Of a stretch of 64,000 nucleotides of DNA, positions 24,090-37,055 are shown one piece after another. Location: the NCBI GenBank assembly GCA_015680685.1, contig MNCI01007658.1, forward strand, positions 101,959-165,958, given 5' to 3'. Both the position numbers and the translations under genes were made by a program. The stretch is from Gnetum montanum. Taxonomy: Eukaryota; Streptophyta; Gnetopsida; Gnetales; Gnetaceae. Every line of letters begins with the position of its first letter. Position 1 is the first letter of the stretch. Under the pieces are notes generated by a model. It saw only the letters and a program-made list of their open reading frames with translations, was not told the DNA's origin and searched no databases.

Positions 24090-25402
24090 AGCATAACGGC
24101 AATGCTGACGACCATCTGCTACGACGATAAACTAGTAATAGCACCAAGCAGCATTTGCAATGACGATAAACTAGTGGTACCAAGAAGCATTTGCTACGAT
24201 GTTAAACTGGTAGCCACCATCCGCTACGACATAAAACTAGCACTGCTAGTCCGCCATGACATAAAACTGGCACAGCTCATCTTCTATGATGATAAACTGC
24301 CATGTACAGTCTGCTAGGTCCATAAACCAGCACAACGGTCCACTGGGACCTTAAACTGGCACATGGTCTACCAAGACCTTAAACTGGGTTTGCATCGCAT
24401 CCCCAGCATGCACCAGCATCGGATATACATCAAACGAGTGGGCGCGATGCTAACGTGTGGGTGGGATGTCGTAGTTCTAGAATGTAGTTCAAGATGCACT
24501 GAGAACGTGATCTAGAGCATACGCAGCACCACCACCCTTGGTATCATGCTAACCCTCCGAAGATGCCGTATGGCGTCACACTAGCCCTCCGAACCTACCA
24601 TCACCATGACCCATTGCCCTAACGGTGCTTCTTGGGCTAGTTCTCACATCTAGAGTTCTAGTAGTGTTATGGCCTAGCCATAATATTATTACTCTATCTC
24701 CCTACTAATGCCTAGGCTTGCACGATGTTAGCTATATGGTAGTTGACCCCATAGCTAAGCCAGGAATGTAAGCCCCTCGCAAGGATTATAGAGCATCTGC
24801 ACCCGCAACAACTCTCGGCACTCGAGAGGCCAGCTCCCTCACATCAGTGCTTCCAAGGCCGCTATCAACCTTTCTTCATTGGACATCGTACACCAGCAAT
24901 GATGTCCAACAGCTTCAACAACGTCAATAGCCAGCAAGACCTTTGCCCCTATAGGCATAGCTTGCCACAACAGCAAATGCTACAGCATCGCAAAGTAAGT
25001 GCCTCGACTAGCTCAACTACTTCAGAGTGCAAATTCCATAACGTGCATAACACAACTCGCCATATGGAAAGCTGTTGTAAGTAGGTCAAAACCCTTCACG
25101 GATGTAACGCAAATCATCCTGTGAAGGAAACACCTTTCCTACAAGAGGCTGAAGAACATCACCAGCTAAAGATGAAAATGCAAATGAGTCCCTTAGAGCA
25201 CTCCGACGAGGGACCCTACTAAATATCATCTTTGCTCTCTGCCTTAACCTCTACAAAACCAATGCAACACTCTCAAGTGTGGCCAAGTGATGTCTCGACA
25301 CTCACCAAGCAACAACATCAACATTTCACCTGTTGTAGTGTTTCGTATTCTTTGTCGACATCTATCGAGCCTATTCTCCAAACGTCGACAAAGAGGGGCC
25401 AA
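24090..25402 (+). repeat. T1 3' non-coding region, duplicated copy, with PPT
   Basis: Second copy of 21885-23192, with the same GATAAACTAG repeats (24102-24390) and the same purine tract (25388-25402) before the true 3' LTR. No gene is seen. Confidence 0.85.
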
Positions 25403-27063
25403 TGAAACACCCCAAAAAATGCAAGGTCATCCTTACTTCTCCAGGCCTTGCAACTCACGCAGCACCACAACAGTTCTTCGAGAGGAGAACACTCTAAGTC
25501 CAAGCTGACTAGTTCGAAAAATTTTCTACTTTAGATGAAAACAAGCTGTACAGGTCATCCTGCCTATCTACCTAAGTAGCCCGCCCAACCAACAACCTCT
25601 CAGAAACAGTGCACGAAGTTGGAAGTAGCATTATGGATGCACAAAATAGTTCGGCAAGTTTTCTAAGTCACGAAGTCTGCTACGCTACGCTACGCCTCTC
25701 TATGTAGCATAGCAAGCTTCAGAAGACAATTGCAGAATGAAGCGCCATGCTACGCTACATCACATGATGCAGCGTAGCATGACAATAGCTTCACCACCAA
25801 TTCCGCATGCCTAATTTCGAGGCCTTCAACAATGTCCCTTTCTATCAGGAAGCGGCAGACCATGTCTGCTTCTACGCTACCCTGAGCTACAAGGCGCAGT
25901 GAGGTGTAGCAATCCTGCAAAAGAGACAAAAGGTAGCTCAAAGGGTGGGATCAGCAAGTTTGTAGGTCTTGCCTCACAGGAAGCAAAGTTCACAAATCAA
26001 CCAAGTTTTCCCAACTAAGGCCAGTTGCTATGCTACATAGTATAGCATAGCGTAGCAAGCATGCAACACGTATAGCAGAACACATGACAAGGTGCTACGC
26101 TACGCCAAGCATGCTACGCTACAAAGCACAACAAGGCATGCAGGTGGTTATGCGAAATTAATGCAGTTCACCTAATAGAACCATTGGCTCACGTCTCCAG
26201 ACGCTGACGGCGTAATTACGGTGTGGCAGGTTTACAGTTATGGCATAGCAGGTTTGCATTATAATGGTCTTGCAGGTCCAACGGTCATATGTGGCATGTA
26301 TGACGCCAGCAAGTCAACATGGGCCCGAGGCACATGGCATTCAAACCATCCCTTTCATGTGCCCTTGACCCTATAAATACCCCGACAAGTAGCATTCAAA
26401 GGTTCGGTTCAGAATTTTTCAACAAAAAAAAGGACAGCATTCAAAAGTGAGGAGTTCTCCTCGATTTCTTGACTTTTCATCCCCCTGACATTCAAGCTTT
26501 CTTTCATGTGTATTGTAACATCAAGCATTATAAGCCTTCTGTTTGACACTACAAACAATTAGCATTTGTAGCTGGCATATTGTCCCATTCACTTTCTACC
26601 ACCTTGGTAGAATCCCCGTATTGTCAGCGCCCAAGGTTGTGCCCATGTGCACAACCTATCTTGCTCTACACATCTCGATTACTCTCAGGATCTCTACACT
26701 TCACCACATTATGCAACTGAATGTATCCACCTTGACAGAGCAAGCTTATAGCTTCAGAGTGGTGCATTTTTCTAACCGTATTTTACTTTGTTTCCTGCTC
26801 ATTGTTGCATTTTTTACACTATTTTTTCTCTTCTTGCTTTATTTACTTTCTAGCATTACTCTGCATTTCTATTCCTTTTTGAAAAATATATGTTGCAGAA
26901 GGCTATATAGATGTCAATTAATTCCTTGTCTGATCAACCAGACCATTCAAGGCACCCTGTATCCGCACACACCCAGCATGGCCCTCTCGTGGGTACGAGG
27001 TCAAAATTGTCGTGTCCACCGACCCCTCGGTGTTTTCCAGCCTCCGACATTTCAATCACTACA
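25403..27063 (+). repeat. T1 3' LTR
   Basis: Full LTR, TGAAACACCCC...CTACA, followed by CTAAA (27064-27068). TATAAATA lies at 26372-26379, matching the box in the left LTR. The open frame at 26543-27067 is LTR sequence, homologous to 7641-8096, not a gene. Confidence 0.88.
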
Positions 27064-27068
27064 CTAAA

Positions 27069-28374
27069 TAATTCAATTCACCACATACTATATTATATTG
27101 CAAAATATAATTGCAAATTTGGCAATTTGTAAAATTATATATCCTAAAGTTAATTTTTATTCTATTCATCCCATATTCCTACATAACGTGATTGTATACT
27201 TCAATCCAACACAAAAATATAGGAAAAAAGTAAAGAAACCCCACAATTCAATTTTCCAAAGTCAAAATTTCTAAACAACCATAAAATGCTCAAAAATATA
27301 CCAAGACTTTATTTTTCTTTAAACAACTTCTATACCTACGTATACATAACCATCAAAATTTCAAATCCAAGTTCAAAGTAAAGCAGATTTTAGAATGGCT
27401 TTGAAATAGAAAAAGAAATGGGAGAAATAGGCTTAAAATCAATTTTTGTTCAATAGAAAATAAAGAAAACCCAAATGCATAATGAAAATAGTGAAAATTC
27501 GTGCATAAAAGAAATGGTAAATGATATATACTATATTTTATAAATGAAGTACCTAAACTATATATATGTTTTATTTACTTTTACTTTTCATTTAAATTAT
27601 GCATACATGACTTTTCTAACCAACTTAACTTTTAAATTTTTTTATTGTAACATTTTTATAAGTTTATTTTCTATTTTCCCCTTCAACTAATACCCTACAC
27701 AAAAAGACTTCAAATCAAAATTTATTTAAACCTACTAGATCTATATCAAACACACTATATCAACATACCAAAATTACATCCAAGCATTATACAACATAGC
27801 TATATAATTTAAATGCATAAATATCAAAATTATACATGATGCATAAATAAAATCTAGATAGCATCTATGGTGTTCCAATCTACTATTCTTACAAGTCACC
27901 TCACATGTCTACACATCTCATAGGACTAATGTATATAATCATATCAATTAAGCATGTACATTAATCATAATCATATCCCAAGAGCCAAAGCATCATAACA
28001 TATAAATCATATCATAATAAACTATCTCATTCTTGACAACCCACCAAGACAATACATACATATATAAACAATAATTATAATGTAACACTGAAGGCTTAGG
28101 GAAGGAGTGCAATAGGAGGAGAGTTAGAGTGAAGTTGGTAGCCAATTATAAAATCATATAAAATACTTTGGATGAGTTCTTTTTCAAATTTTTACAAATC
28201 CTAGGACATTTCATCACTGTAATGTGTAATAGTTACAAGGCTTGGTTACTGTGGAAAATAAGTAAGGGCTTGCTAGGAAGTCCTCTAGAGTTTAGATGTT
28301 GTGCAAAGTGGACAAGGATTTCCACATTAGGAACAAATATAAATAAAGAAATAAGTCTAGGAGTATAAATTTTA
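27069..28374. other. AT-rich interval without gene signal
   Basis: Strongly AT-rich, with no readable domain, LTR end or tRNA-like motif on either strand. Confidence 0.5.
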
Positions 28375-29200
28375 TATGAAAACATGGAACATTGACACTC
28401 TCACTAGAAAGACCTTTGAAATTATTGATATCATGAGAAGATGGAAGATCAACATTTCTTGCCTCTAGAAAACAAGATAAAAATAGAAAAAAGCTTAACA
28501 TTTGGATGAAGGCTACAAACTTTTCTATTCAAGAAAATAAAATCATAGGGGTGGAATGAACATCATCATTGATTAATATATCAAAGATAATATGGTACAT
28601 TTATACTATCATGAATGATCCGATTATGAGCATAAAACTCATACTTGGAAATGTGATCATTAACATCATTGGTGTCTATGCTTAACATGCTAGCTTAGAA
28701 AATTTTACTAAGCAAGTCTTTTAGGATTTAATGGATTTAGTACTTTAAGCTAAATAATTCCTAGCAATAAAGCATATTCATCAAAGAATATTTTAATGGT
28801 AATGTTGGATCTATGAAGATTGGATATGACAAGATTTATGGAGGATATGGATTTAGAAAGAAAAATAAGATGGAATATTTAATGGTGTAATATAAAAGTG
28901 CTTGAAATCTTGGAATTGCAAATACCCATTTCCAAAAGAAGGTAGAACATTCAATCATAGATAAAAGTAATATGGATAAAATACAAAAAAAATTATTTCT
29001 TAACATGCAAAAGATAATTAGACCATTTATAAACATTACAAGGCTATACTTACAACCTAGCTTTAACTGATGATCATTGATTTGGCTATACAAAGCTTTA
29101 AAGTTAGTATGAATAAGGGAATAAATGTATAATATGGTTGAGTTTAAGAAAATACAACATCATCTTATTCAAAGAATGATTGCTTAATGAAGACATTTAT
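28375..29200 (+). pseudogene. LINE endonuclease fragment, decayed
   Basis: Apurinic-type endonuclease remnant, read with frame changes. The N-terminal part at about 28385-28450 shows TFEIIDIMRRWKINISCL, the [I/V]-x-x-L-Q-E-T region of EEP-fold LINE endonucleases, with the catalytic glutamate codon broken. Then come GMNIIID, ILGNVIINIIGVY (28640-28680) and a FNGNVGSMKIGYDKIYGGYG match (28790-28850) to the G-D-F-N-x-x-x-G motif. It resembles RTE/'craniofacial development protein 2-like' endonucleases. No reverse transcriptase of this copy follows on the plus strand. Confidence 0.65.
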
Positions 29201-29599
29201 AATTAGGATTCTTTACAAATTCAATATTGGACTAAATGGAAAGCTGCATTGATAAATTTAGAAAGAACATTTTTGATGTAATAAAAGGTAAAAAATATAT
29301 TCCAAAAGTGATATGATGAAGGAGCAATGAAGTAAAATATGTGAAATAGCATCCCAAGGATTTGAAGTTTTCCATTACTGGTACTACTACATGGGCTATG
29401 GATATGGACCTCTAGGATTGTATGATCAACTAAGGTATGGAGTCCTCCTTGTTTTCTTTTTAACAAACTTATGAATCAAAGACATCTTGGCTTATCCTAT
29501 TTCACTAATCATGTGGACCATGATTAGGCAACATTTTGAGTCATGAGAGGCTACGGAATATTGGTGGAAACCCTCATCACTTGAGAATGACAAAGCTTC

Positions 29600-29992
29600 A
29601 TCTAGACCTCCTTTGATGCTCTTAGAGTGTGAGAGCTTTCCCTTACCCTTACCATCATACCTTTTCTACTCTCATATGGTGTAACTGCTATTGTTGTAGC
29701 TTTAACCACACTATCCTCAATTTTCTTAGGAGTAGTGGTCATCTTGTCATCCATCGCTTCTCATACTTAGTCCACCTTGTAGGCCAAGTTTTTCAAGGAA
29801 TTGTTCGTTTTAACCTAATATTATGTCAAGACCTCAATTGAAATGGAAGATTTGAATGTAGCTTGAATATTCTTGACCTTTCTTCTACATGTGGAATCAT
29901 GATTGTACTCCTTAGCTAATTCTTGCTTATGTCATTCACCTTCCATACTTGCAATGGTATGAAGGAGCTCTTTGATTTAGGCCACAATCCTT

Positions 29993-30029
<37 letters not shown>

Positions 30030-31120
30030 CTTNCACACACATATCCACACTCTCATTTATTTCTTGCCTTAGGCCTTCCACGATATGCATCAATTGTTCT
30101 CTTTAGCTAAAGCCATGATTTGGATAGTGGTGAACTAGTTTGAGGCACCTCTCCATGACAATGTCTAGCGATTCACTAGCTCCTTGCCTACGTTTCACCA
30201 TCTCCTTTCATATGTTTGAAATTCAAGCATAGGCCTGAAATTTGGTGTAGAAAATTTTTGCCATGTTTTTTCATCTTTGAATTAATTTGGAGGGCAAGAA
30301 CATATATCAATTTTTTTTGTGCTTAATGAAGGTCCAAGGAAACAACCCTAGATTTTGGCCATTACTGGTGATGTCTTGCATGTAGTAAGTATTATCAAAT
30401 GCCTACATGTGGAGTTGGAGATCATCACTAGTAAACCCTCTATATGTTGGAACATCAGTCATGTTGATTTATTTACTATGGCTATTATGAACATCTTCAC
30501 ATGGAATGTGCACAACTTCAATAAGTTCATAATAATCATCCCAATCAAATAAAGAGACATCATCATCATCAAAAGTTCTACATAACTACAAATGCTAGAA
30601 CCTAGGTAGGTAATCCTCATCATAGGATTTGGCTACACTTTTGTTAGCAATACCTGACTATGAGCCTTCATTGCATAGTGGCCCTTTTCCTTTCTTATGT
30701 ACTTTGTCCTCTTGCTCTTCATATAAATGACCAAATGCAAAGCTATAATGGGCCTCCTCTTCTACTAATTCATCTTAGAGCTCCTACATATGAAATAGTT
30801 CGCACTCATCATACATTTACTCATGAGCTATATAGAATGTGAGATTATCATCTAGTCCCATGTCAATCAAGGTCTTTTTAAGATCATGTGATGGAACCTA
30901 CGATGGTATCTTAGAGAACCATTCATGAACATCACACCACCTCACTTGTGGATCTTAATGATAGGCTAAAATGATTGCTGGAAGGATTACATCCTTCAAA
31001 TATACAAATATGATGAAAGTCCATCTTCATGTTGGTACATTTCCTAAGGTCTTTGTTTGGATCTTAGCATTATTTACCATCTTGTTCATGTTTAAAATAT
31101 GTACTTAACACTAAAGAAAC
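29600..31120 (-). pseudogene. Gypsy gag fragment, heavily decayed
   Basis: Read on the minus strand. VPTYRGFTSDDLQLHM at about 30445-30400 matches the segment before the Gag core in E1. At about 30290-30050 come FYTKFQAYA, then ESLDIVMERCLKLVHHYPNH and HIVEGLRQEINES, aligned with ESLDAAMAHYYTLLHRCPGH and HIVDGLRNEMRRT of E1. A run of about 35 T at 29996-30030 and an N at 30033 interrupt it. No LTRs were found for this copy. Confidence 0.6.
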
Positions 31121-31129
31121 ATACACTTG

Positions 31130-32895
31130 GTGTGAAAAAATATTAGAATAAAAATTAAGCAAGTATTTCTAGGTAATTTACTAATGCCTTACCCACAATA
31201 CTATCAATGATAGACATTTTGCTAATTTTGAATAATAGGATTTATTATACAAAACTCATTATGATCCTGCTATAAGCTTTGAAGATGGTGTTGAGTGAAT
31301 TGCCAAGAACACTCATGTATATCATTGTGTTAAATAATTATATAAGAGATTATAATACTTATGATACAAATAAAAACCCATGTGGTCATAGTAGAAAATA
31401 GATAAAATATTTATAATTTTATTTTTTGTAATTTTTACATAGATTGAAAAATCTGCAATTAATCACAAGACAACATTGAACCCGATTCAAAATCAAATCA
31501 GATATTTGATCTAATGAATAATGCTACATTTTTATTGATTTTTAAGTTTAATATATTGTATATTGTTAATTCTAATACCAACCAAAAAATAAAATTTCCA
31601 TTTTTGATTTCCCACTCTAAATGAGCTCTTAATGAAAAAAAAATGGAAAATTCCTCTACCAACATGAGTGCATATAAGTGCTCTCTTCTATAAATATTGA
31701 CAATTTAAGTCAAATTTTTACACTGATTTTTTTCAATTTTCCTAATCCAATTTATAAAAAATGTTTCCAATTTACCAATCCGATCCAATTTTTCAATCTA
31801 TAATTTTTTATAAAGTTTATGCTTTAAAAAAATTAACACTCTTGCATCACAATCCCTGGTGGGAATAGGTGCAATGCTTGTGTTGTAAACTTAATGGTCC
31901 AACATCATGTTGTATAGTTATGACCTTCTTGGATAAAAATGAATCATGGTAGCTTAATAAAATAAGAATTAAAAAATATTTTTATTGTTTTAATGTTTAA
32001 TTCCTTTGGATTGTTAGTAAGATTCTTGTTTCTCAAGTTAGAGATTTAGGTTTGAGCCTAGGCATAACTACTTAAAGTGGTTGGCCTTTTGCTCATCTAC
32101 CAATCCTCTTGGACCCTGCTTAGTGGGATGAGCACTACTAGATGATGATCCTTATGATTCTAATGTTTAAGGCATCAATATGGAAATAAGGAAAACTAAT
32201 CAGCTTTATTTACTATGCAAAAACTAGACTCCACATTAATTGAAGAGTTTTGAGTTATATAAGAAAGCTAGCACTTTAATAAAATATAGCCACACTTGTA
32301 AAAATGCCAACTTAAAATACACACATACATAAGAAAGGAATCAACTTAATTAAGGAAAGAAGAGCTCTTCATACAGATCAAATGCCACAAGTTCTTAAAA
32401 AATTAAAATTAGTTCAAGAAATGATTAAGATGTGTATATGAACTTATCATGAGTATTTATAGATTTTGTGAAATAACAAAAGAGGTTTGTCAACCTAGGC
32501 ATCAATGGAGATTTGTTAGTGTAACCTAAGCTGATATTGATCACACAACTTGCAAGGAAGGTCAAACCAAGACTGGAGGGGGATGCTTGAATTCTCCTAT
32601 GCTAATGTAGGGGGTGGGATGACATAAGGTAGTCAACACACCTCCTTCCAAAAAAAAAAATACACTTTTCCACAATAAATCCAAATGAAAGTTGGAACTT
32701 AAGGAAGCATGTTGGAAGGATCGTAGAGCATCCAAATGAAGCCAAAATCAACCTAAAGAACTTGGAACATGAACAAAACTTTAAAGTTTGACATAGGGAG
32801 CAAGGGTACAAACCTGAGAGATATAGAACCTCAACCAAACATGCTAAACTAAAAACACATGACATATAAAACACTTTCCAAATCCATGGCTTACA
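31130..32895. other. Interval with no supported gene
   Basis: AT-rich. The frame at 32602-32907 (-) is cysteine-rich by chance and abuts the LINE fragment. A short segment near 32030-32130 has a GGTTTGAGCCT phrase reminiscent of a degenerate SINE B box, without a matching A box. Confidence 0.35.
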
Positions 32896-32899
32896 ATGG

Positions 32900-34700
32900 A
32901 TATACAAATTTTCACTAGATGTCTCATCAATATCTTTGTAAATTTTACCACTGAGTCTAGGTCCTCAAATAGCACATCCATATAATACAGTAAGATAGAT
33001 CATAGTTTGAAAATTTTGTTCTCTAACCTTCCAAGTCTAAAGTCCTAAATCCTTACATTTTCTTTTGAAAGTATACAAAGCCTTGAAATCTTTTGCTATT
33101 CTTTCTTTGATGTACTTCCCCTACATGTAATTTTTCATATATATATATATATATAATTTAAATATTTTTAAAATCTACTATTTGCATAGTAGCACCTTTA
33201 AAATAGAAGTTATAATAAATATTTCTTATAATCTAGATTATCAATTTGGTTTTATCCACATTTACTCAAAGGCTACATGAGTGATAATAATTTTCTAAAA
33301 TTTGCAACATAGTTGATATGTCTTTTGTAGTAGTGGAGATCAAGGTAGGAGCATTTGCATATAAAAGAAGATTCACTCATTGAAATCCAATTTTGATAGC
33401 ATAAGTATCTTTCTTGTTGCATAACCATTCTTTCTTAACTTCAATTTTGCTTTAGAATTATAATTTTTTCCTTGAGTTCTATAATTAATTCTAAAGGAAG
33501 GCCAATTTTATATAATTGCAACCATAGTTTTATGCTAACCACTAAATCATATGCTTTTGAAAAATCAACAAAATAAATAAAAACTTTCTTGTTAGGATTT
33601 TTTGAAAACTTTATTTAGTGTTTGAAAATAACTAAGTGATCAATAGTGGAGTGATTTTATCTATGTGACATCCCATCCTTGGATGTCATGGCAAACATCA
33701 AATATAGATTATATTAGACATTATATGTAAGAAAACAATATACCAAACATCAAATATATGTAACATTCAACATTATCCATAAAGGAAATAAGAAAGAAAG
33801 TGCAGAAAGAGAAAGAAAAAATGCTCTATGATATGGAATAGAGAATCTAGATCATGCATTGAGAGTCTTCCTTGGGGTTTTCTTCCTTCAGCATCTATCC
33901 CTTAAAGGCAATCTACTACCACCATAGTTAGACCTAAAACTAGCCAAAAGGGATGGCCAATCCACTTCCTCTCCCACTTCACCTAGCTTCCTATGACTTG
34001 CCTGTACTAGCACTACCACTCTATGCCAAGCATGACCTTTAAGCTCAAGTATAAATGCCTTAGGTCAAACCCCTAAAAGTTACCTCAAAAGACACATCCA
34101 TTATTACAACATGCCCTTTCAGGTCTTAATCACAATTGCCCTTTTGGGTCTTGTTACGATAACACTAAAACTTGTTATGAAGAGTCACCATCTTTATTAT
34201 GCAAAAATATCATTTGGGAACAAGGACATGACAATCTAAAACCTACTTGATATCTTGCCTTGACTTGGTTAACTTCAACCTAGGAATTGATTCTCTTTTC
34301 TTGTAGAGTGCACAACAATGTAGCAAAAAGATTACTTACAATGATTATTCAATATTTATTCAAATATTTTTATTTCTTTTTTATATAAGTAGATGGCCTT
34401 ACTAGTTTTCAAATGTTGATCTAATTCTTGATCCACTTCTAAATTTAATTTGTGCCAAAATTTTCTATAAATAATAAGGCTTACTCACTTTAATAATTCT
34501 ACATATAAAGCATCTAAATCTATAGCTTTGCTAGATGTTAGCTTTTTAATACCCTCTATGACTTCCTCAAGAGTAAATTAGAGAGGTGCTTATTGTATAA
34601 TAGTAATAGAATTATCATCTTCTCTTGTAAATAGTTTATTGTAAACCAAGTAAATATATTAAAAAGAAAATCTAAATAATGAAGAATCTTTATAACAAAA
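32900..34700 (-). pseudogene. LINE reverse transcriptase fragment, decayed, split by a solo LTR
   Basis: Minus-strand non-LTR RT. From right to left: a KAIDLDALYVELLK segment (about 34530-34490), then the solo LTR at 33664-34233, then STIDHLVIFKH and the motif-A box YFVDFSKAYDLV (33640-33540). Motif C is decayed to LLLYANAPTLIS (about 33370-33330, where Y-A-D-D is expected). A C-terminal TVLYGCAI...GPRLSGKIYKDI is at 33000-32900. Stops and shifts are numerous. The order fits an L1/RTE-class RT. Confidence 0.7.
33664..34233 (-). repeat. Solo LTR of family C with perfect target duplication
   Basis: A 570-base LTR (TGTCATGTCC...GGATGTCACA on the minus strand), homologous to the LTRs of element C at 45493 and 61064 and flanked by ATCTA on both sides (33659-33663 and 34234-34238). 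No internal sequence remains, so it arose by LTR-LTR recombination. It lies within the LINE RT. Confidence 0.9.
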
Positions 34701-34739
34701 ACATTACCAAAACTTTCTAGGCTCCTATCTAATGTGTAA

Positions 34740-36715
34740 GCAAAATATTCTTACTGCTCCTAATAAGATAATAAAAATCCAATTAAACCAATCTTTAAAA
34801 TTCTTTCATGTTATCACCCAAATAAGATACAGTGATGTACAAAAAGAAGCTATGATAAACTAAAAATTCATGATTTCTTTTGCTTATAAATTACATTCTT
34901 ATGTTGTAGAGTGTGGTGAATAAATTACACAGGAGATCATGGATTATGTGAAATAACATTGCTAGGACCATAGTGTTTAGAATATGCGACATTGAGCAAA
35001 ACACTAAAAAACAATTACTTGAATTAATAAAGAAGCAATAGTACAGTATCAATTCATGAATAAAAAATATTAAATTCTCAATTCTCAAGTTTCTATGATA
35101 TGATGATCTTTAATAATCCCCCTTAATCATCTAGTTATCATCACTTTAATTTTGCTTTAATCCATGTTAGTTTTTCTTTAGTTTGGTGGTTGAAGCAACT
35201 TCTGACAAATGGCTATGACCTACTACAAGTCACATGAGATCACAAGTCCATGTATAAGACATAAGTAGCATTAAATGAGTAACTACTACTAGCTACTATG
35301 AGTAGTATTTATTCCAAATGAGTCTTCAATAGTCTAGATGGATTGTTGGTCGTATGATCTTGAATTGATAAATGTGGTCTTCTAGAAATATATACATTGT
35401 AATTTGATGCAAGTCACACCTAGTCATCTCTTCTAGTTTGTCGTCAATTCTTGTATCTCATGGGTGATTTCAAGACACATCACTTCTTATTCAACATAGG
35501 ATTGTGTACTATGAGCCATTGTAGGTCATAGAAGTTCACAATTTCAATTTCAACTAAGTTTCAGGCATATTCCACTTGCAAGTTCACTTAGAAAAGCTAC
35601 ATATCATTCCTTTGGTACTTTGGTTCTCTCCTATTATCTTTCTAGCCTATGAGAAGAGATTCTATGGCTAAAAAGTATAAATAAAGCTTCTTGGATTGCC
35701 AATTGGGGGTGGGTGCAACTTGCATGAAGTTGCATCTTCCTACCAAAATCACAAAAATCATTAAAAATCAATAATATTTAAGTATTAATTTACGACCTAA
35801 CCATTGATAATGAAACTTAAAAACCAATTCATGAAAAGAAATAAAAATTAAAATTAAGTGGAGTAATATATGGAATAAAGCATGGTAATGTGATACAAAA
35901 AAGTGAAGCTTAGGAAGAAGCATGATGTTGATAGATTAATGAAAGAGGATGTGAGAAAGTACATGGGCAAAATAGAAGAGTATGTGAATAAATAAGATAC
36001 ACAAAAACAAGAGTGTACAAAGAATATGTGAAGATCTAAATCATAACAAAAAAGTTTAGAACCATGTGGAAACAATCATGAAGTAATGTGTGAATCAAGT
36101 CCATTTGATAACGAAATTCAACAATAAGATTAATTGAAACATCATCTTGTTAGTTATACAAATGATGGAATAACCATCACTTAAGAAAATTGATGAACAT
36201 AAGTTATTCTATGAAGGAATATGAAACAAAAAATCAAACTTGCAAACTAAAGATAGAAACCATGCAATAAATAAAAGTCTAGGATGAAGAACATTTAACC
36301 AAAATAGTGGTAGATGAGGATGCCAAAGCCAAATAAAATAGATGAACCATATAATTATCCATACTTGGAAAAAATTGCCATGAGAAGAGTACACTCCTAA
36401 TTGGACGAGTTAAAAAAGCATGAGAGTTTTTTAGGAGGAGGAATGAAGAAGGAATTGATCAAAGGAATTAAGTCATAGAGTTCTTAGAGGAAGAACCAAG
36501 ACAAGAGTAACAAAAACCATGAAAAGATCATATATAATTGTACAAAAGGATATAACAATGATGAAGCTTACTAAAAAAAAATGGAAGAATTAAGAATGGA
36601 AATAACAATTTCAATAAAAAGAATAGCCAAGATTCATTTATATATATAATGAATGAAACCACTATATAAAAATTATAAAAATATTGTTATGTTTATATTA
36701 GGGACATGTCAAAAC
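34740..36715. other. Interval with no supported gene
   Basis: AT-rich. The only structure noted is a short perfect inverted repeat TGCAACTTgcatgAAGTTGCA at about 35714-35734. Confidence 0.4.
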
Positions 36716-36719
36716 CCAA

Positions 36720-37055
36720 ATTTTTTTTTAACAATATTTACCCCAAAGACACGTAGTCCAATCAGAACTTTATAACTTATCTATGTTTACTAGAATTGAA
36801 TCATAACTTAAAGCTTCCAAATCAAGAGTTTTCCCACAAGGATAACATCTCATTGTATTTTAATTGAAATTGAATTTTTACTTGCATACACTGAGATCCC
36901 ATTGAGACCCCTTGGATATATTAGAATAGTTTTAGAATTTCTTTTATAGAAATTTTTTAACCCATAACATAGTGCTACTCATTGGAATCGAACCTATAAC
37001 CTAGGGTTACCAAGCTAGGACTGTTACCACTAACCTAACACCTCATTGTTAGCTT
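36720..37055 (-). mobile_element. tRNA-derived SINE, candidate
   Basis: On the minus strand GTTAGGTTAGTGGTAAC (about 37045-37029) fits a pol III A box. GGTTCGATTCC (36994-36984) is a perfect B box about 40 bases later. The unit runs to an A-run (nine or more A on the minus strand) at 36729-36720. Target duplications were not resolved. Confidence 0.6.

Larger units (their letters stand above)
6522..27063 (+). mobile_element. T1: giant Tat/Ogre-type Ty3/gypsy retrotransposon
   Basis: A 20.5 kb element bounded by related LTRs at 6522-8162 and 25403-27063 (both begin TGAAACACCCC). The flanking pentamers are TTAAA (6517-6521) and CTAAA (27064-27068), a target duplication with one transition. The order is LTR, primer site, 120-bp leader repeats, gag, protease, antisense gene region, RT, RNase H, second RNase H, integrase, repeats, purine tract, LTR. 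A second RNase H between the first RNase H and integrase, very large size, and extra or antisense reading frames are known features of the Tat/Ogre lineage. Every sense domain carries stops or frameshifts, so the copy is dead. Its 3' end is tandemly duplicated. Confidence 0.88.

Noticed and set aside
23193-25402. A second, independent T1-family insertion
   Set aside because: The constant 2.21 kb offset and the direct LTR-to-integrase junction fit one tandem duplication; no target duplication surrounds it.
36981-37050. tRNA gene on the minus strand
   Set aside because: A and B boxes are present, but no cloverleaf can be closed and the unit continues to an A-tail, so it is called a SINE.
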